64,000 nt of DNA from Cladopsammia gracilis. Its lineage: Eukaryota > Cnidaria > Anthozoa > Scleractinia > Dendrophylliidae. Both the position numbers and the translations under genes were made by a program. The notes under the pieces are model-generated. The model was not told the origin of the DNA. It did no database searches and saw nothing but the letters and a program-made list of their open reading frames with translations. Where the stretch lies: NCBI GenBank assembly GCA_022457155.1, contig JAJGOT010000020.1, positions 2,442,501 to 2,506,500 on the forward strand, given 5' to 3'. This document shows positions 41,701 to 56,500 of this stretch, piece after piece (within the stretch, counting starts at the first letter, position 1; every line of letters starts with the position of its first letter).

Positions 41701-44700
41701 AAATATAAGATAATATCAAAAGGATATCCGAACTCTACTCATGACAAGTATCTTATTGAGTCGTGCCTTGGCTCTTAGCCAAGGCGACCGACTCTATAAA
41801 ATGGCCTGTGAAAATTGAAAGTTGAGATTTTTCAAGTGGTTTATAGCCTGAGGCAAAGTGTTACTGACGTCATACAGTGTATCAAATGGTTTATAGCCTG
41901 AGGCGAAGTGTTAGTGACATCATATCAGTTAATAAGCAACTTCAAGCTCACGAATGATTGGATTGATTTACAACATAAGAAAAAGGAAAATGACGAAACG
42001 AAATATATTAAGTAAAAGGAACTTACGTTATTGCTGGGTTTGGCGAGAGTTCCATTCGATAACGATTTCGTTTTCTTTCTTTTCGAGCAACAGATAAATG
42101 GTCATAAATGGAAGTAGTTAAAGTTGACCTTTCATACACGAGTGATTGCGAAGACTGATTAAAGGTTTCAAATGACGTACAGTGTAGTAACGTTCGTGGC
42201 GGATCACCTGGTGTGACCGGAAAAGCGACTGTACATGTACAACAAATCATAACAATATATTGAATAAATTCTCGTACCTTAGGGCACTTACAAGACCCTT
42301 AAAGCTTCTTAAGCACGACTTCACTACTCGAACAGTTGTTGTTCTTGTTTTATATCTGATTGCAGGGGCCCACAGGATAACTCAGTTTGAAAACACAAAA
42401 TACATTTACAGGCGATATACATATCCAATTTCTGTGTGCACAAAAACTATATTTCCACTTGTTATTGGAAAAATTTAGATTAAAACTTTATTTCCAACAC
42501 TTTTACGTCAATTTGTTTTAACAGTAGAGGTTCCCTTTAACGCTCTTACATTATAATAATCTCTGTCCTCTGGGTCTCCCTGTTTTTGCGAACGTTTTTA
42601 TTCTTTAGCATTGCAGCAACGTTCGAAACTGTATTGTGAGTATAACACTTTTGGACGTACCATATACCCTCTGAAATTACGAAGCGGAGCACCTCCCTTC
42701 GGGCTGTAGAAAAATGTCTAGGCTAAATAGGGTTAACCCTTTCGGCCTGGGGGGGGGGGGACCGCGCTAACTTTCAACATTCATAACTTCCTTAATATGT
42801 ATGCAAACGCCATCAAACTTCGTGACTTTTCCTAAAATTTATCTGGCAACAATTTCATATGACAATTTTTTGATCACGTGACTTTATGTTTCCATGGCAA
42901 CAAGATTTTGACAGCATGTTTTTTGAAAATTGCATATTTATACCTTTGAATGAAGAAAAACAATGTTTATTGGTGTAACTTTTATATTTTTACGTCATTT
43001 AGCGTTTATTTATTGGTTTTGATTAATTTTGGGTGAATTTGGACGGTTTTTAAGAGGTTTTGAAAAAATTCAGAAATCCAAGATGGCGGATCCAAGATGG
43101 CGGCTGCATAACTAATTACCTAATAACTACGTCATATGACGTCATCGTTCCATTATGCGGACCGCAAAGGAGACAGTTTTGGGCGTACTATGTACCCTCT
43201 AGGTTTCATTGTCATAGCCTTAATGTTCTTGAAGTTACGAAGGGGGGCCACAATGTGCCCTTCCCAGGCTCAGAAACTCAAAAAAAGCCCAGGCCGAATA
43301 GGGTTAATAGATAAATGTTTTTTTTTTTCTCAGCCGTCATTCTTCTCCAGTAAATTTTGATTTGTGTGTAGCCTAACTGGTCGATTTGCCTGGATATTTT
43401 TTATTCCAGTGATTCATTTTTTTACGAAATCACTTCGGAAAAGTGAGGAAAAGATCTCCAGATTCTTTCTCTTTCTTCGTGAGATGTGTGTTTGTATATT
43501 GTGTGGGCGGCACGATGGTTTAGTGGTTAGCGCGTCGGACTTTCAACCTGAAGGTCGGTGGTTTGAAGCCTGGTCTCTGCCGTCGTGTTGTTTCTTTAGA
43601 CAAGAAACTTTACTCCACAATGTCTCTCTCCACCCAGGTGTATAAATGGGTACCGGCGATAAAATGCTAGGGGTAACCCTGCGATGGACTAGCATCCCTT
43701 CCAGGGGGGAGTAGCAATATTCCTAGTTGCTTCATGCTAACAGAAACCGGGTTAAGCTCCGGCCGCGTGGGCCATTCGTGGCTCGAGTGCGACTTTACCT
43801 TTTTACTATATTGCTAATTGTATATTGCAAATTTTGTCCAACAATTATTGGATGCTATTACTGGAATGATATTCCAATATCCATACGCAAACAGCAAACT
43901 AAACAACAGTTCAAAAGAGCCTTTTACCAATACTATTTTGCTCAGTATTAATCACTGTCTCACCAATCTTGTAACAGCTAATGTTACTTCTATGTTTCTA
44001 TTCCTTTCTTAGTGGTGTGTTTTCTCTTTTTCTTAAAAACAATTTTAATTTAGCTATGAGGCATATCATTAGTTTACCTATATCTTGCTATTCTCCATTT
44101 GTTTTCTTATCTTGTTACTCGTGGCGAAGCACACGAGTTATAAATCCGGCGTTGACTTTTCTTGTTTTTTTTTTTTCGTGTCACATTAGCGCATGCAAAT
44201 TTATGCACGCATATTTAAGTCTATATAGACGACTATATGGCTTTCGGCCATGAAATACATACCGTAAAATCTCTCCGTTCGTGTACTCGAGAAGCAAGAT
44301 AAAGAACTACTGCGTACAACTGCACACTTTCAAGACAATTCAAGGCGTTCATGGATGGATAGGACCGTTTGATATTGTGTTCGCCGCTTATTCCTGTGGG
44401 ATTTTTGCTCTGGCAAGTTCTGTGTTTTATATATTAAACTTGCCATTTGCTTAGCGATCGAGCTCAGGGTCGAGCTTAAGTGTCAGCTACTGAATCTAGT
44501 GAATGCAGTGTAGTCTTACTTTTAAACCCGTGTATACGTGAAAGCATGATGAACAGGTTATCTGCAAGGGTGTTTAAATAAAATTCATTCTCTCACTCAC
44601 TCACTCACTCACTCGCTCCTTCCATCAGCTGTAAACTTAGTGAGCAAATGCTTTGTTACGAACACGCTTCGTAACAGGAATTCAACGTGAATCCAACGAT

Positions 44701-47700
44701 AACAATAATTAATTTGATGTAAACGAATATAGACAACAATAAGCTTACAGATGTTTCGCATTTGGAGTTTTTAGTGCAACATTAAAATCGATCTAAAAGG
44801 ATTTTGCAACCTAAACACGCGTTCTGATGCGTATCTAGTTTAAAATAATAAAATTTAGTAGGTAGGTGGTAAGCTCTTGGACAGCGCAGTGATTGCGTTT
44901 GTGGCTTAGTCCCGGACGGCCCGAGTTCGAATCTCCATGAAGTCCTCTTTTTTTTTTCTTTTTTTTTTCTTTTTTCGAACTGGACATTATGAAAGTGATG
45001 TACTTTTTTTTTTTCGTTCGTCAAAAATCCTTACGTTTAATATAAAAAATATATATATATATATATATATCGAACTGTGTCAGTGTGAAAACGTATTAAA
45101 GCTTACGGCAATATTGCGTTACGCGTTACGCGTTATGCGTTAGCATTTCTTCTTCTCGGGTTGGCTCTTAGGAGCCTTTGATTATATATAATTTTAAGCT
45201 TATGTTTCTCTGTAAAAGCACTCAAATCACTTGGGAATCAATGCTGCAATGAGTTAAAGGCGCCACGAGTTCAAGCTGTGTACAGCTTCTTGTTAACTTC
45301 ATAAAACGTATGTAAAAATAAAAATGGAGTAAATAAGAGAAAAAAGTATATTGCTGAACAATAAACATCGTTCCTTTCCAAGGGAATCATGATATAACAA
45401 TTGAAGAATAGTGGGTATCTCATCATCTTCAGCTAGTTGTCAAACAGTTTCTCTATAGCCAGAAACTAAAACTGAAATTTAAAACATGTACAGGCGGGGA
45501 ATATAATGAAAATAAGTGCAGTCAAAGTGGACGTTTCTCGGCTTATTCTAATAATAATTATTTTTTTAGGCGGTGTTTGCTTACCAAACCCTTGTCACAA
45601 TGGAGGATCTTGTGTCAATCTCGGAGAAACCTTTGAATGTATTTGCAAAAAAGGTTACACTGGAAAAAACTGTAAAGGTAGGTATTCTTTAGAATTACCA
45701 TATGCTGTTAGCCAAATATAGCCGTCTGTGTTACGGATAACACAAAGATAAACCATAGTGTACACTGCAAACGGCAGACGTCATGACTGCTGTTTGCCGA
45801 GAATATATTAATCATTTTTATTGTTTTATTTTCACTACATACATTTACAAAGGCGATCTTTAAATATGTATATTACGGTTATCGTGTAATAAGTCATATA
45901 ACTGACAGTTTAAGAAGAGAATAGATTAAGCATGGAAAAACGCAATGCTAACTAAAACGAAAATTCTAACTTAAGCCACTTGGCCGTCTGTCGTAGGAAG
46001 GCCGCCCTGACCACCATTGTCTATTGCGGGGATGGGGGGGGGGGGGGGGGAAGGAAGAAATGTTGTGCTTAATCTCTCTGACCTCTAATACAAATGTTTT
46101 TGTTCTCCTTATGGTGCATTGACTTTTAAGCCAGACTCCCTTTGCTTGCTCACAGCCGGGCTCTCTCTCTCTCTGTGCTTCAGCACCCTCATTAGTTCGA
46201 GGAATTGAGTACGAATGCGACTTTTGAGTTTCAAATCAGTCACGTTCCCTTATCCCTCATTCCTTTCTTCCTCGTTCTTGCTAACCAATAGAATCGTATC
46301 CTATTTTCTACGCAGGCTAGATGTGTCACTTACCGTAATGATTCGATTTAGCGCCTGGGGCGCTTATTTACTTTTGGCAGCTTTAGAGGGCGCCCTTATC
46401 AGAGAGGGGGGTGCATATTTCTTTTTTGACAAAAACATGCGAGCGTGAAAAAGCATAGCGTAGCGTAGTCAGAACAACAGTAACAATGGTTCGCATAGTC
46501 AGAATATAATTCGCTATTATACCTCAATGTCTCTTCAAAGAGATCTTGCGTTTGAAGGAGTTGTGCTCTCACACTGAAATAACTGTCGAGGCACTTAGAA
46601 TTACACATTTGTAATTCGGTACGATATTGCCAATTAAGGGAAGCTAAATGACAGCGGTTGATCTTGTGATGCCTTGTTCAATGAATCACTTATTATTAGA
46701 ATAACGGGCGCTAAAAAGAACAATTAATTTGGGGTGGGAGCGCGTATTAGAAAGGGGGCGCTTATTAACCCTTTAACTCCCAAGAGTGTCAAAACTCAAA
46801 ATTCAAGAACAATCTCGAATTTCATTTTGTAAAATATTGAAAAACAAATGATACCATGCAAACGAACTGCTGGAGAGGTTTCATTTGAATGGTCACATCA
46901 TAGGATTTTGTCCACAGAATCAAAAGTTAGAGCTACACTACATGTCTCCGTAATTGACTCTGGGAATGAAAGGGTTAACAAAACGACACTCAAAGGGGGG
47001 CGCTTATTGGAAGAAGGGCGCTAAATCGAATCGTTACGGTAATTATCTGTAGCAAGTGCAAACTAAGTATAAAGCATATGCACTCGTCCTCAATCTCAGG
47101 GTGCTTACCAGACACGAACCATCCGGTTGAAAGCTTGATCCATAAACATGACCTAAGAGCAGAATGAAAAAATACAAAGTGTACCGAAATCAACAGGGTA
47201 AACTAAAACGATCGGTAGCCCATTATAGAGAGGTTCAGCATCGCAGTTACGTGAAACAGCGAACTCGAGCTTGCCTTTTGAACTTTGCCGTGTAATACGT
47301 GCAAAGCTTCACGTGAACTCACTAAAAAGATTAAACGCAAGAAAACGACCTTCAAGTGTACAACTAAAGAATGGATTTCCGGTTAAAACGTGTGAAAATG
47401 TCAATGCTTTTGTCATTATTTACCAGCACCTCTTGATGGTTACCACATAACTGGAAACGTTTTGTGTTGTCTTTCATGGTTCTAACTATCGGAATTTGTC
47501 TATACCGAATCTTTTTTCTCTTAGTTGCAGATACAGCTTTGAGTTTCTTTAAATGAAAAATGTGTGGCCCAAATAATATAACCGATCGGAAACCAATCAA
47601 ATAAAATTTGCTATCTTTGACGCCGTTCGCATTTGTTAACTTTGACGAAGAGTTTTGGTAATATTTGTCTTGATCTAGCCGTCACCTAAACGTTTGATCA

Positions 47701-50520
47701 CCTCGAGAAAAGAAAATCGTAACCAACACCGGTTAAAGTAAAAATCATTTCTATTTGCAAGTGCATTTTGACGCTGACTGACTTTAAAAATAAATCATTT
47801 TTTCAGCAACTTGAGCTAATTGTGAAGTATTATTTTGAATCTAATTCAAAAAGCATAGGTAAAATTGAACAGTGTCATGAATACAACGAGAGGTTTGCTG
47901 ATTACGTGTATGGCCATATTGTGCGCTTTGACATTCAATTGACAAAGTTATGACATGTCAAGTCAATGGTTTTTCTCTTTTGGTCTTATTTCCTTTTCCT
48001 GTTTTATCCAATTCGATACTGTTTAAATTTTCGATTTAGCAAGTCGATTTCCCATTAAGAGTATTGTCTTTGCAGGTGTATCTGTCTGTTATGACCTTTG
48101 AATCACTTTGATGTAGAAACAATTTCCTACAGGCTTTCAATCGCGGTTTTAAGACACTTCAACAATAAGGAGTCCTTAAAGCAATTTCGCTTCAATTGGA
48201 AACAATACGTTGACTGCAATTAGTCAATTTGCTTGTTAACCTAGAAGAGCGAACGAAAGGATAAGGGGGTTGATTTGGTGATCAAGTTTTTTGAAGCAAA
48301 ATAAACAGCGAACAATTGGATTATATGCTTGAAAACTTTATGAAGTCACGCGGTCCATGGCTGCTCCAATTACATCGACAGAACTCGTGAACTTTAAGTT
48401 CACAGCACACCGATCTTGAATACCCCACCTGCTTCAAACCTCCCCTGTGTAGATTCTCAATTAATCGGCGGGTTGTTGACCTGTTTCATAAGACAAAAAG
48501 GCCGTTCTTAGGTCCTGATGTAATCAGAGAACATTAGTGAGCAAGCATGTGGGATGTCCAGTGTTTAGCAATCCGTATCCGAACATCTCGCCATCCTTAG
48601 CGAGTTACTGCATGCTTCATGGATTTTTGTTGTTGTGTTGAACGAGAACCTATGTAGCGAATTCAATGTTTTTCGTGAGCGTTCTCCTGCTTACGAAAGT
48701 ATTGTTTGTGGCCGCTGAAGTATCTTTGATGTTTTCTTCTTCCCACGATGACTCAGAGAGGAACCCGTGCTTACCCAATCCATGCCACAATGAAGGCCAG
48801 TGTACAGTTTCAGGTTCAAGTTTCGAGTGCTCGTGTTCTATTGGGTGGAAAGGTGAAAGATGTGAAGGTATGTATTAACATGAACGAAACTTTACAATAT
48901 CGATATCTTAAAAAAAAAAGGTTTGTAATAATTTTTTTCTAAGTCATTTTAACATTTACTTTACCACAAGCCTTTCAGTCGAAAAGAACAGGCAAAATCG
49001 CATCGAACGACAATGGTCAATCGATCTTGAAAAAGTGCCCTTGCCAAGACGAGAATCCATTCTCTTGTTGAACCTCATTTTAGGAATCAAGTAGGCCGCT
49101 CTGGAATCACGGTACCCAGCGGGCACTGAATAATGCTCCATTGTTTCTTTTAATGTTTTGACTTGTCAGTCAACGATCGGTCATCTTGCTTTTGTCTATA
49201 TGGACACCTGGTTGGTTTGAGTGTCTGGCGGGTAGTTCTAAGTCAAAAAAAGGTGACCATAATTAAACAATATAAGTCTTTCAGAATTTTTCATGAGACT
49301 AAATCCACAAACTCGCGAACGTAGTTTTTGTGATCTTGCAGATATATTTGACGTGAAATGTGTCTGGCGGTATTCGAAGTCCGTGTTGCATTTTGTTGCA
49401 AATGAAATATGACAGATTCGAACGAGTAAACCCGTCCGATTCAGTCCTAAATCAGTTAGTATAATGGAGTAAAAAAAGCCTTTACAAAGTAATTAAGAAG
49501 ATACGAGGCTTTAAAATGCTTTGGAAACTTTCACACGATTTGTAGCAACGTAACACAATAATGGCAACTTATATGCACTGTCAAAATGTGTCAATATAAC
49601 TGTCATGGTGAAGGCGACATTTTAATTATGTAATTATTACTGTTTTATTCGCCGGCTGCCCTCAAAAGCTCATAAAATAAACAATTTTAGCTTTTCTTTA
49701 CCATTCACTTCACTCTATGGGTAAGATTAAAAACAGTATAAAAACAATGAAATTTCGCTTCAGGAATGTATATTAGCCTTTGTATTTCAAGAGGTGACCG
49801 CTTAGGGGATATTTTAAAAAACGTTCGCGCGAAATTAAAATCTAACATTTGCTACAATTAGTATAGATAATGAGTCACCCATGTCAGAAAAAAGTCTCAG
49901 TTATATTAAAGTGCGTGGAAAAGTACCCCGGTTTGGATGAATCGGCCCTTATTACCCCGATATAGCGTCAATGACTGTTTAACGATTTTGCAAGTAAACT
50001 TAATGCTTTAAAAGTGCATTTCCAAACCCCTCATAGCTACAATATCAACAGAGTTCGATGCCGCCTGGTTAATTTTTGTGAGGAAATCGGTAAAAAAAAA
50101 TGATCAATTTAAAAATAGGGTCGCTTACCATCCAAAGAAGGTAATAATTTGTTGCAATTTCCTTCTTGGAGCACTACATGATGAGGCGTGAGAATGTATC
50201 ACGAATTGCGTGAGCAGAAAGGATGCGCATTAGCAATTAGTTTTCATATTCACAGTTCACTCAACAAGCCTCAGGTATCATGGTAAAAATACTAAAACAT
50301 GCAATTAAAACGTGTTTGATTTTATTGCCATAGAGCCCAACAGATGTCATCCCAATCCTTGTACAAACGGAGGCCTGTGTACAGAGTTAGAATTTGATTA
50401 TGAATGCACATGTCCACATGGATTCCGTGGCAAAAGTTGTGAAGGTAAAGGTGCATTTGAATAAGCCTCTGGCTCGGATATGGAGGGCAACCTCATCCGC
50501 GCTTTGACATTAATAAATTA

Positions 50521-50551
<31 letters not shown>

Positions 50552-50552
50552 C

Positions 50553-50591
<39 letters not shown>

Positions 50592-53500
50592 CATTGATTC
50601 ATTGATTCATTGATTCATTGATTCATTGATTCATTGATTCATTGATTCATTGATTCATTGATTCATTGATTCATTGAGTCATTGAGTCATTGAGTCATTG
50701 ATTCATTGATTCATTGATTCATTGATTCATTGATTCATTGATTCATTGATTCATTGATTCATTGATTCATTGTTTCATTGATTCATTGATTCATTGATTC
50801 ATTGATTCATTGATTCATTGATTCATTGATTGACTGATCGATTGGTTTAAGTTTAGTCTCGCTTCCATAGAGTGGTTATCAATTGAGTGATAACCAAAGC
50901 AATTACTCTGGCCATTCACAACAGACGCAGTCCTTTCAACGAACCAATCGGAACTCCAAGCAAATACATGTAGCCGGAGTCTAGTGCGGAAAAACACTTG
51001 CAAGCTAGTCACCACTGGTTGGTAGATAAAGTGGCGCGAGATTTTTTAGCCAATCACAAGGTACAGCAATGCAAAACCAAAGCAATGATAAAATTACGTT
51101 CGATACTCAATTGAAAACCGCTCTATGACCATCAAAGATCGCGAAATAAATCGCTGGGAAGACTGTCATCGTCGGGGACCCACCCCCTTGACAATATAGA
51201 GGGTGGGTGTGGAGATCACACTATATACAAGTTGCTGTAGAACTTTCACTGTCGTGAAATCAGAGCCACTCGTATCTTCTCAGGATACCTAAATCTAACA
51301 AGCTTGATAAGCATCATCTGTTCCCGAATTTTAAAACGAAAATTAAGGCCCGGTTCAAACGTCGAACTTCACATGTTCCGAATCTAATGTAAATGAGCAA
51401 GAACAATAGGCACATGTGAAGTTCGACGTTTGAACCGGGCCTAAGATCGCAAACGGTCACCAACAATCATCAATTAACCTTTTACGCTATGAACACAGTC
51501 TTTTATTGATCATCCGATGACAATCAAGTAGATACCGGTCATTTAGAGCTAAAATATAGAAATAACCTTATTTCGAGGCCATTGTGGCTATACAACCTAA
51601 CCTCTCCAGTTAAACCAGAAATTCCAAGATCTCTCCCTCCCACATCGCTAAAATTTTGCGGTGCAACCTCCACCGAGCTTCGCGAGGTTCCGCCAGACAC
51701 ATATTTCTAGTTAATACTAGGTGTATGACATTATTTATCTTTACAGATTCACATGGAATTTATATACGTACAGACCTGTTCTAATCTATACCTATTAAAC
51801 ACACTGACTTAATCTATTACAGAGAAAAGATCGAGTTGTTCCCCAAATCCGTGTCTCAACGAAGGGCGGTGCATTGAAACGTCATCCGGAAGTCACGATT
51901 GCATATGTAAACCTGGATTCTCTGGACCAATATGCTCAGGTACTATTGCATGCTTCACTATGGGCCGAATTTTAAAAACCTCATTACATCTTATAGAATC
52001 AATGAAAAATAAGCCACCCTAACATATTTAATTTTAACAAACTATAATTTAAAACTGAAAGGAGCAACTTTTAAAGTTGTTACCTGAAAACGAGCAATTC
52101 TAAAGACAAAGTTTGGCAGTCGCTTAGAATTTATTTGACGGGATTTTATAGAGCTGGAACATTAAGGAAGATGGCTGGCTATAAGGATTCTTGTACAGAT
52201 TTGACTAAGAATCCATTCAAACGATATTTCATAATTTATGTGGTCACTTAAGGCTGATTCTTCTTCTGGCATTGCTCCATATCAATCCATATCAATCAAT
52301 CAAACTTTATTTAAAAACAGAATAAAAAAACCTGTTTTTATTTAAAAACAGGTTTATTTAAAAACATTACGTCTTATGTGTTAAGAAGGTCTTGTCGGCC
52401 CAAACGTTGGTATCTGTTGCGTTGATGGCAGCGTCACTGGAATTTTGACCTGTGCACCATGACTATAACACCAAACTAATCAACCAATTCTTAAAAGAGG
52501 AACAAATCATGGTCTGTCCAAGTCCATTTTGAAAACGAAAATGTAAGAAATTGACAAAGGTTTGGCTAACCTTTTTTCAAGTTGCAATTCCTTCAGCCCT
52601 AGTGCGTCACTTATGTCCAGAAATGCACGTAACTCGAACCTTGGGCACTTCATATTACACACAATTATTTGTAATTTCCAAATGACTTCATGTTTGACAG
52701 AATTGCTTGTGTTTAGGTGAGAATTAGGTCTAGGGGACACTTCATGATGTCTATCATAAAGAGCATGAATCTCATAAGCGTGCATTTCTGGACATACCTC
52801 TAGTGCGTCCATGACAAAACACACTCAAGGACAGTTTTGCTATACTACATGTAGGGTCGGGATTTATCACAATACTAGACCATCATTTTGGGGTTTCTGT
52901 TAATACAAAAGATTTCTTGGTTTTTTAAATGACACCAAATCCCGGTGACACTCTTCCTTTAACCTTTATCATGCGACATCCACATCAGAAAACAATCCCT
53001 TAAACCGACGTTTTCTTAAATATAAACATGGTTACCCTGTACGTGACAAGATTATTTACAAAAGTCAGCTGCATAGAGTCACCTGTGCAGCAATACCCTA
53101 CAACCTATATATCAAATTAAAGCTTAATAAATTATTTTCCCTCTATGCTAATGACAACATTCTTTGTGTACAGTTTTTCAAAATATTGTGATCTTCCAAT
53201 AAAATTTTGTTTTTTAAAAAAACTGGGTTAAACCTACATATCAACAAAAATTACTTATAAATTTCTTCCCAAAATACATCAGGATTATCAGGATTATCAT
53301 ATTATCAGGATGATAATTAGAGTTACTTCCATCAGTGTACCAATCCCGAAATATTCCGGGAATACTCCGGGATCCGTCCACGCGGACAGACACGCGTGTC
53401 CGGAAATTTCCGTGAGCCTTTGGCACATGTTGAGTTGATTAACGTTTTCCTTCATTCGAAGAGATGTAAATGCTGATGTTGTCACCCTTATCCCTTTGTC

Positions 53501-56500
53501 ACAGCAAATCATTAGATTTTTTACAGTGACCAGTTTACCTTATTGACCCTGGTGATACCAGATTTTGATGTTTCACTTACCCACAGATCTAGACGAAATA
53601 CCAGAGTTTCGCTCAACAGCTAAACTTCCGAACATCATAAACAATCGTTAATCTATGATATGGGTTAAATGTTGTCGGGCCAAAGACGGCTGAAATAAAT
53701 GAGGAATGAATAAATGCGTTATAAGGTCGCGTCTAAATAAAGGTTACCTACCCTACCTACCTATGACTAACGGAGGACTATTGCAAAGAGCTTGGTGGTT
53801 TGGTTCACAAGATTGTGAAGTCGATGGTAACATTGTGAATGTTATTTCTTTGCACGCCTTTCTTTATAGTAACGCAGAACAAGTGTTTACAAAATCCCTG
53901 TCAAAATGGCGGTTCGTGCATTGAATCAGCGGGCGGAGCAGGATTTGAATGCAGGTGTTCAATCGGATACAAAGGAATATACTGCGAAGGTCAGAAAAAC
54001 AAACTCTTCTATTATTTTAATCGTTGTTCATCTTATAATTATTGTTGTTGTTATTATTGTTTTATTATTGTTGTTACTACTGCCGTTGTTTTCTCAATAA
54101 TCACTGCCCGGCTTTTTTGTCAACCAGAAAATAAACGCCATAAAACACCCCCTACCCCTCAGCGTACAGTCGAGTTTTTATTTCAGAGGTTGTGTGTTGT
54201 CATTTACTGTTAAAACCCAAGTAATGTTTTTACTGCGATCACACAGGTTAGACTAGTTGTGTTGGGGAACAGGTGTGGTGTAGTGGTGAGAGCACTCGCA
54301 TCCCACTAATGTGGCCCGGGTTCCGGTAATTGAACGGTTTTCAGTCGACCAAATCATCTTTCAAATGTGTAAAAAAAGAAAACGAGAATAAACTGACAGT
54401 TTAGGATTTTTCCCCAATAGAAAGAAGTCCTTGCCAGTCGGACACCTGTCAAAATGGAGGAACTTGCTTTGAAACGGAAAGTGGATTCAAGTGTTTGTGT
54501 CAAATGGGATTCGAAGGAAAGACGTGTTCAGGTAACAATCGGCATCACCAGTAATTCAGTTCTAAAAGAGGCAATTGTCATTTGTTTTGAGCTTTTAGTG
54601 TTTAGTGTTTAGTGTTTATTTTTTGTCATGAAAATGCTTGTTAGTATGCTTGTTGTTTTGGTATTTCGTAAAGGAAACTATAATTCGAGATTTTGGCACC
54701 TTTAGGCTCTTAAGGGACAATGTCAGTTATTTTTAGTATTTAGTCATCAGTGTTAAGTCGTGAAAATACTTGTTAGTATGCTTTGTTAATTCTTATAGGA
54801 AATCATACTACGATATTCTCGCACCTTTTGAGGGTTCTTTTAAACTTTCCAACCGGCATCCGTAGCTCTTTTATATAGAAGTCTCCCGATTGAAAATGGC
54901 GTGCGTTTTCAGCTCTTTGCCAACATAGATTAGGACGGACGCTGAAGTATTTTGTTTTTTTGGCAGTACGACACAGCTGTCAACCGAACGTTTGCAAGAA
55001 TGGCGCCAAGTGTATTGAGCATGACAGTGGATTTAAGTGTATCTGCCCATCAGGATACAAAGGCTCTTACTGCGATGGTAAGTTGAGTTCGCCTTTACAG
55101 ACACCTCTCTGTTGATGCCTCTATTAAAAGAAGGCATAGAAATGGTCCCTTACTTCATTCCGTTTCAATACTTTGTTAGTTAGATAGAAGCACGGCTATC
55201 TAAAAGGAACAGACGGAGTGCGAAACGGTACTAGCATGTCCGCATGTACAAGGCCTTTTGTTTAGTAAAGGTATTGTTATAAATTTGATGACGGAAATCT
55301 GTGCTGAGAACATATTTTTTGTTAACTTTAGAAAAGGACCATTGTCGGCCTAACCCTTGTCAACACGGAGGAGATTGTGTAGAAACTGAAAACGGCTTCA
55401 AGTGTCATTGCCAGGCGCAATATCAGGGCTTACGTTGTGAAGGTAAGTGTGTCAAAAACATTATTCATGTTGCTATTAGTCAACCAGAACGTCCCATTCT
55501 GCTGGTCAGGTGGATGCGTTTAGAAACCCAATGAAACACGGAAATAACATGTGTTTCAACAAATTTCAAACACATGTGTACCAAAAGGTTTCTTAATCTG
55601 CATATTCATCATCCAGGTATTGTTAAATTTAAGAACAAATTGAATCCTATGGTGGACCAGAAGAAAAAAGCAACAATTGGAAAGCGATGAAAGATGAGAT
55701 ATAAAAGGAAATTAAACAGCAACTGAAGGATTTGCAATTAGAGCCATAAAATATTTTTCGACATTGATGGGATACGAACCCATAATCTTGCGGCGATTCC
55801 GGTGCAATGTTCGCGCTATCTATTTCCATATACACGATACCATATTCATCATTTCAATGATATAATGAACTCGCAATCTACTAAGTTCCATCTGGCCATC
55901 TGGTTTGCATCGGAATCGCAAACTGGTCATGGGTTCGAATCCTCTCGAGGCCTCACAAAATTTTCAGGCTCTCATTGTAACTACATGAGTTGCTGTTAAA
56001 CTGCGGTGAATTTATTTTCATATACGCATTACTAAATTAAATTAAATTTGATAACGATCACGTTTATATGTATGTGCCCTCTTTCATCCACATTCTTAAC
56101 TTTATTTCTCTCTGTTTTCAGATTTGAACATGTGTGTTCCCAACCCCTGCAAGAACGGAGGCCAGTGTTTGGGATATGAGGGAGGCTACAAATGCATGTG
56201 TCCTCCTGGATACAAAGGCACCAATTGTGATGGTAAGTTCGTTTTTAAAGTGCCTATCACCCCTAGAAAGTTTTATTTTCAGAATCAACTCTATGTACAT
56301 TGAATAGTTGAATGGTAAAATATTTCTTGTTTTGAACGTCGTGTTAGTGAATTATAGAGATTTGAATTTACAAGATGCAAATAGTATGCTAATTCCATCA
56401 CTCAGCTGTAAACTGAGGAAGAGTTCAACAGTTCAATAGCTAATTAGCAATTGCATGGATACGTCTCCTACGTTAGTAGTATAGTAGGGATGTTTTAACC

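Larger units (their letters stand above)
38714..45569 (+). other. Gene C intron 1, repeat-rich
   Basis: 6.9 kb. Contains elements at 39718-40107, 40331-40473, 42733-43307, 43508-43806, 43810-43970 and a tRNA-like sequence at 44863-44940; a tandem pair TGGTTTATAGCCTGAGGC at about 41840 and 41888; ACTC and TA runs (44598-44615, 45048-45070). No EGF exon was found. Confidence 0.6.
45678..48756 (+). other. Gene C intron 2
   Basis: 3.1 kb. Holds the nested element pair 46330-47042 / 46765-46978 and a G run at about 46026-46049. The remainder, including the open frame at 47768-47953, shows nothing recognisable. The possible alternative first exon starts at 48666. Confidence 0.5.

Noticed and set aside
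45506..45569. Signal-peptide-like leader before EGF domain 1 of gene C
   Set aside because: The hydrophobic residues come from translating the AT-rich and pyrimidine-rich splice acceptor tract (LILIIIIF); the same effect is seen before exons 53870 and 62755.
47768..47953. 61-codon open frame in gene C intron 2
   Set aside because: No recognisable motif, no cysteine module and no supporting splice sites in phase.
50517..50834. CRISPR-like regular repeats
   Set aside because: Continuous microsatellite without spacers, in a eukaryotic intron.
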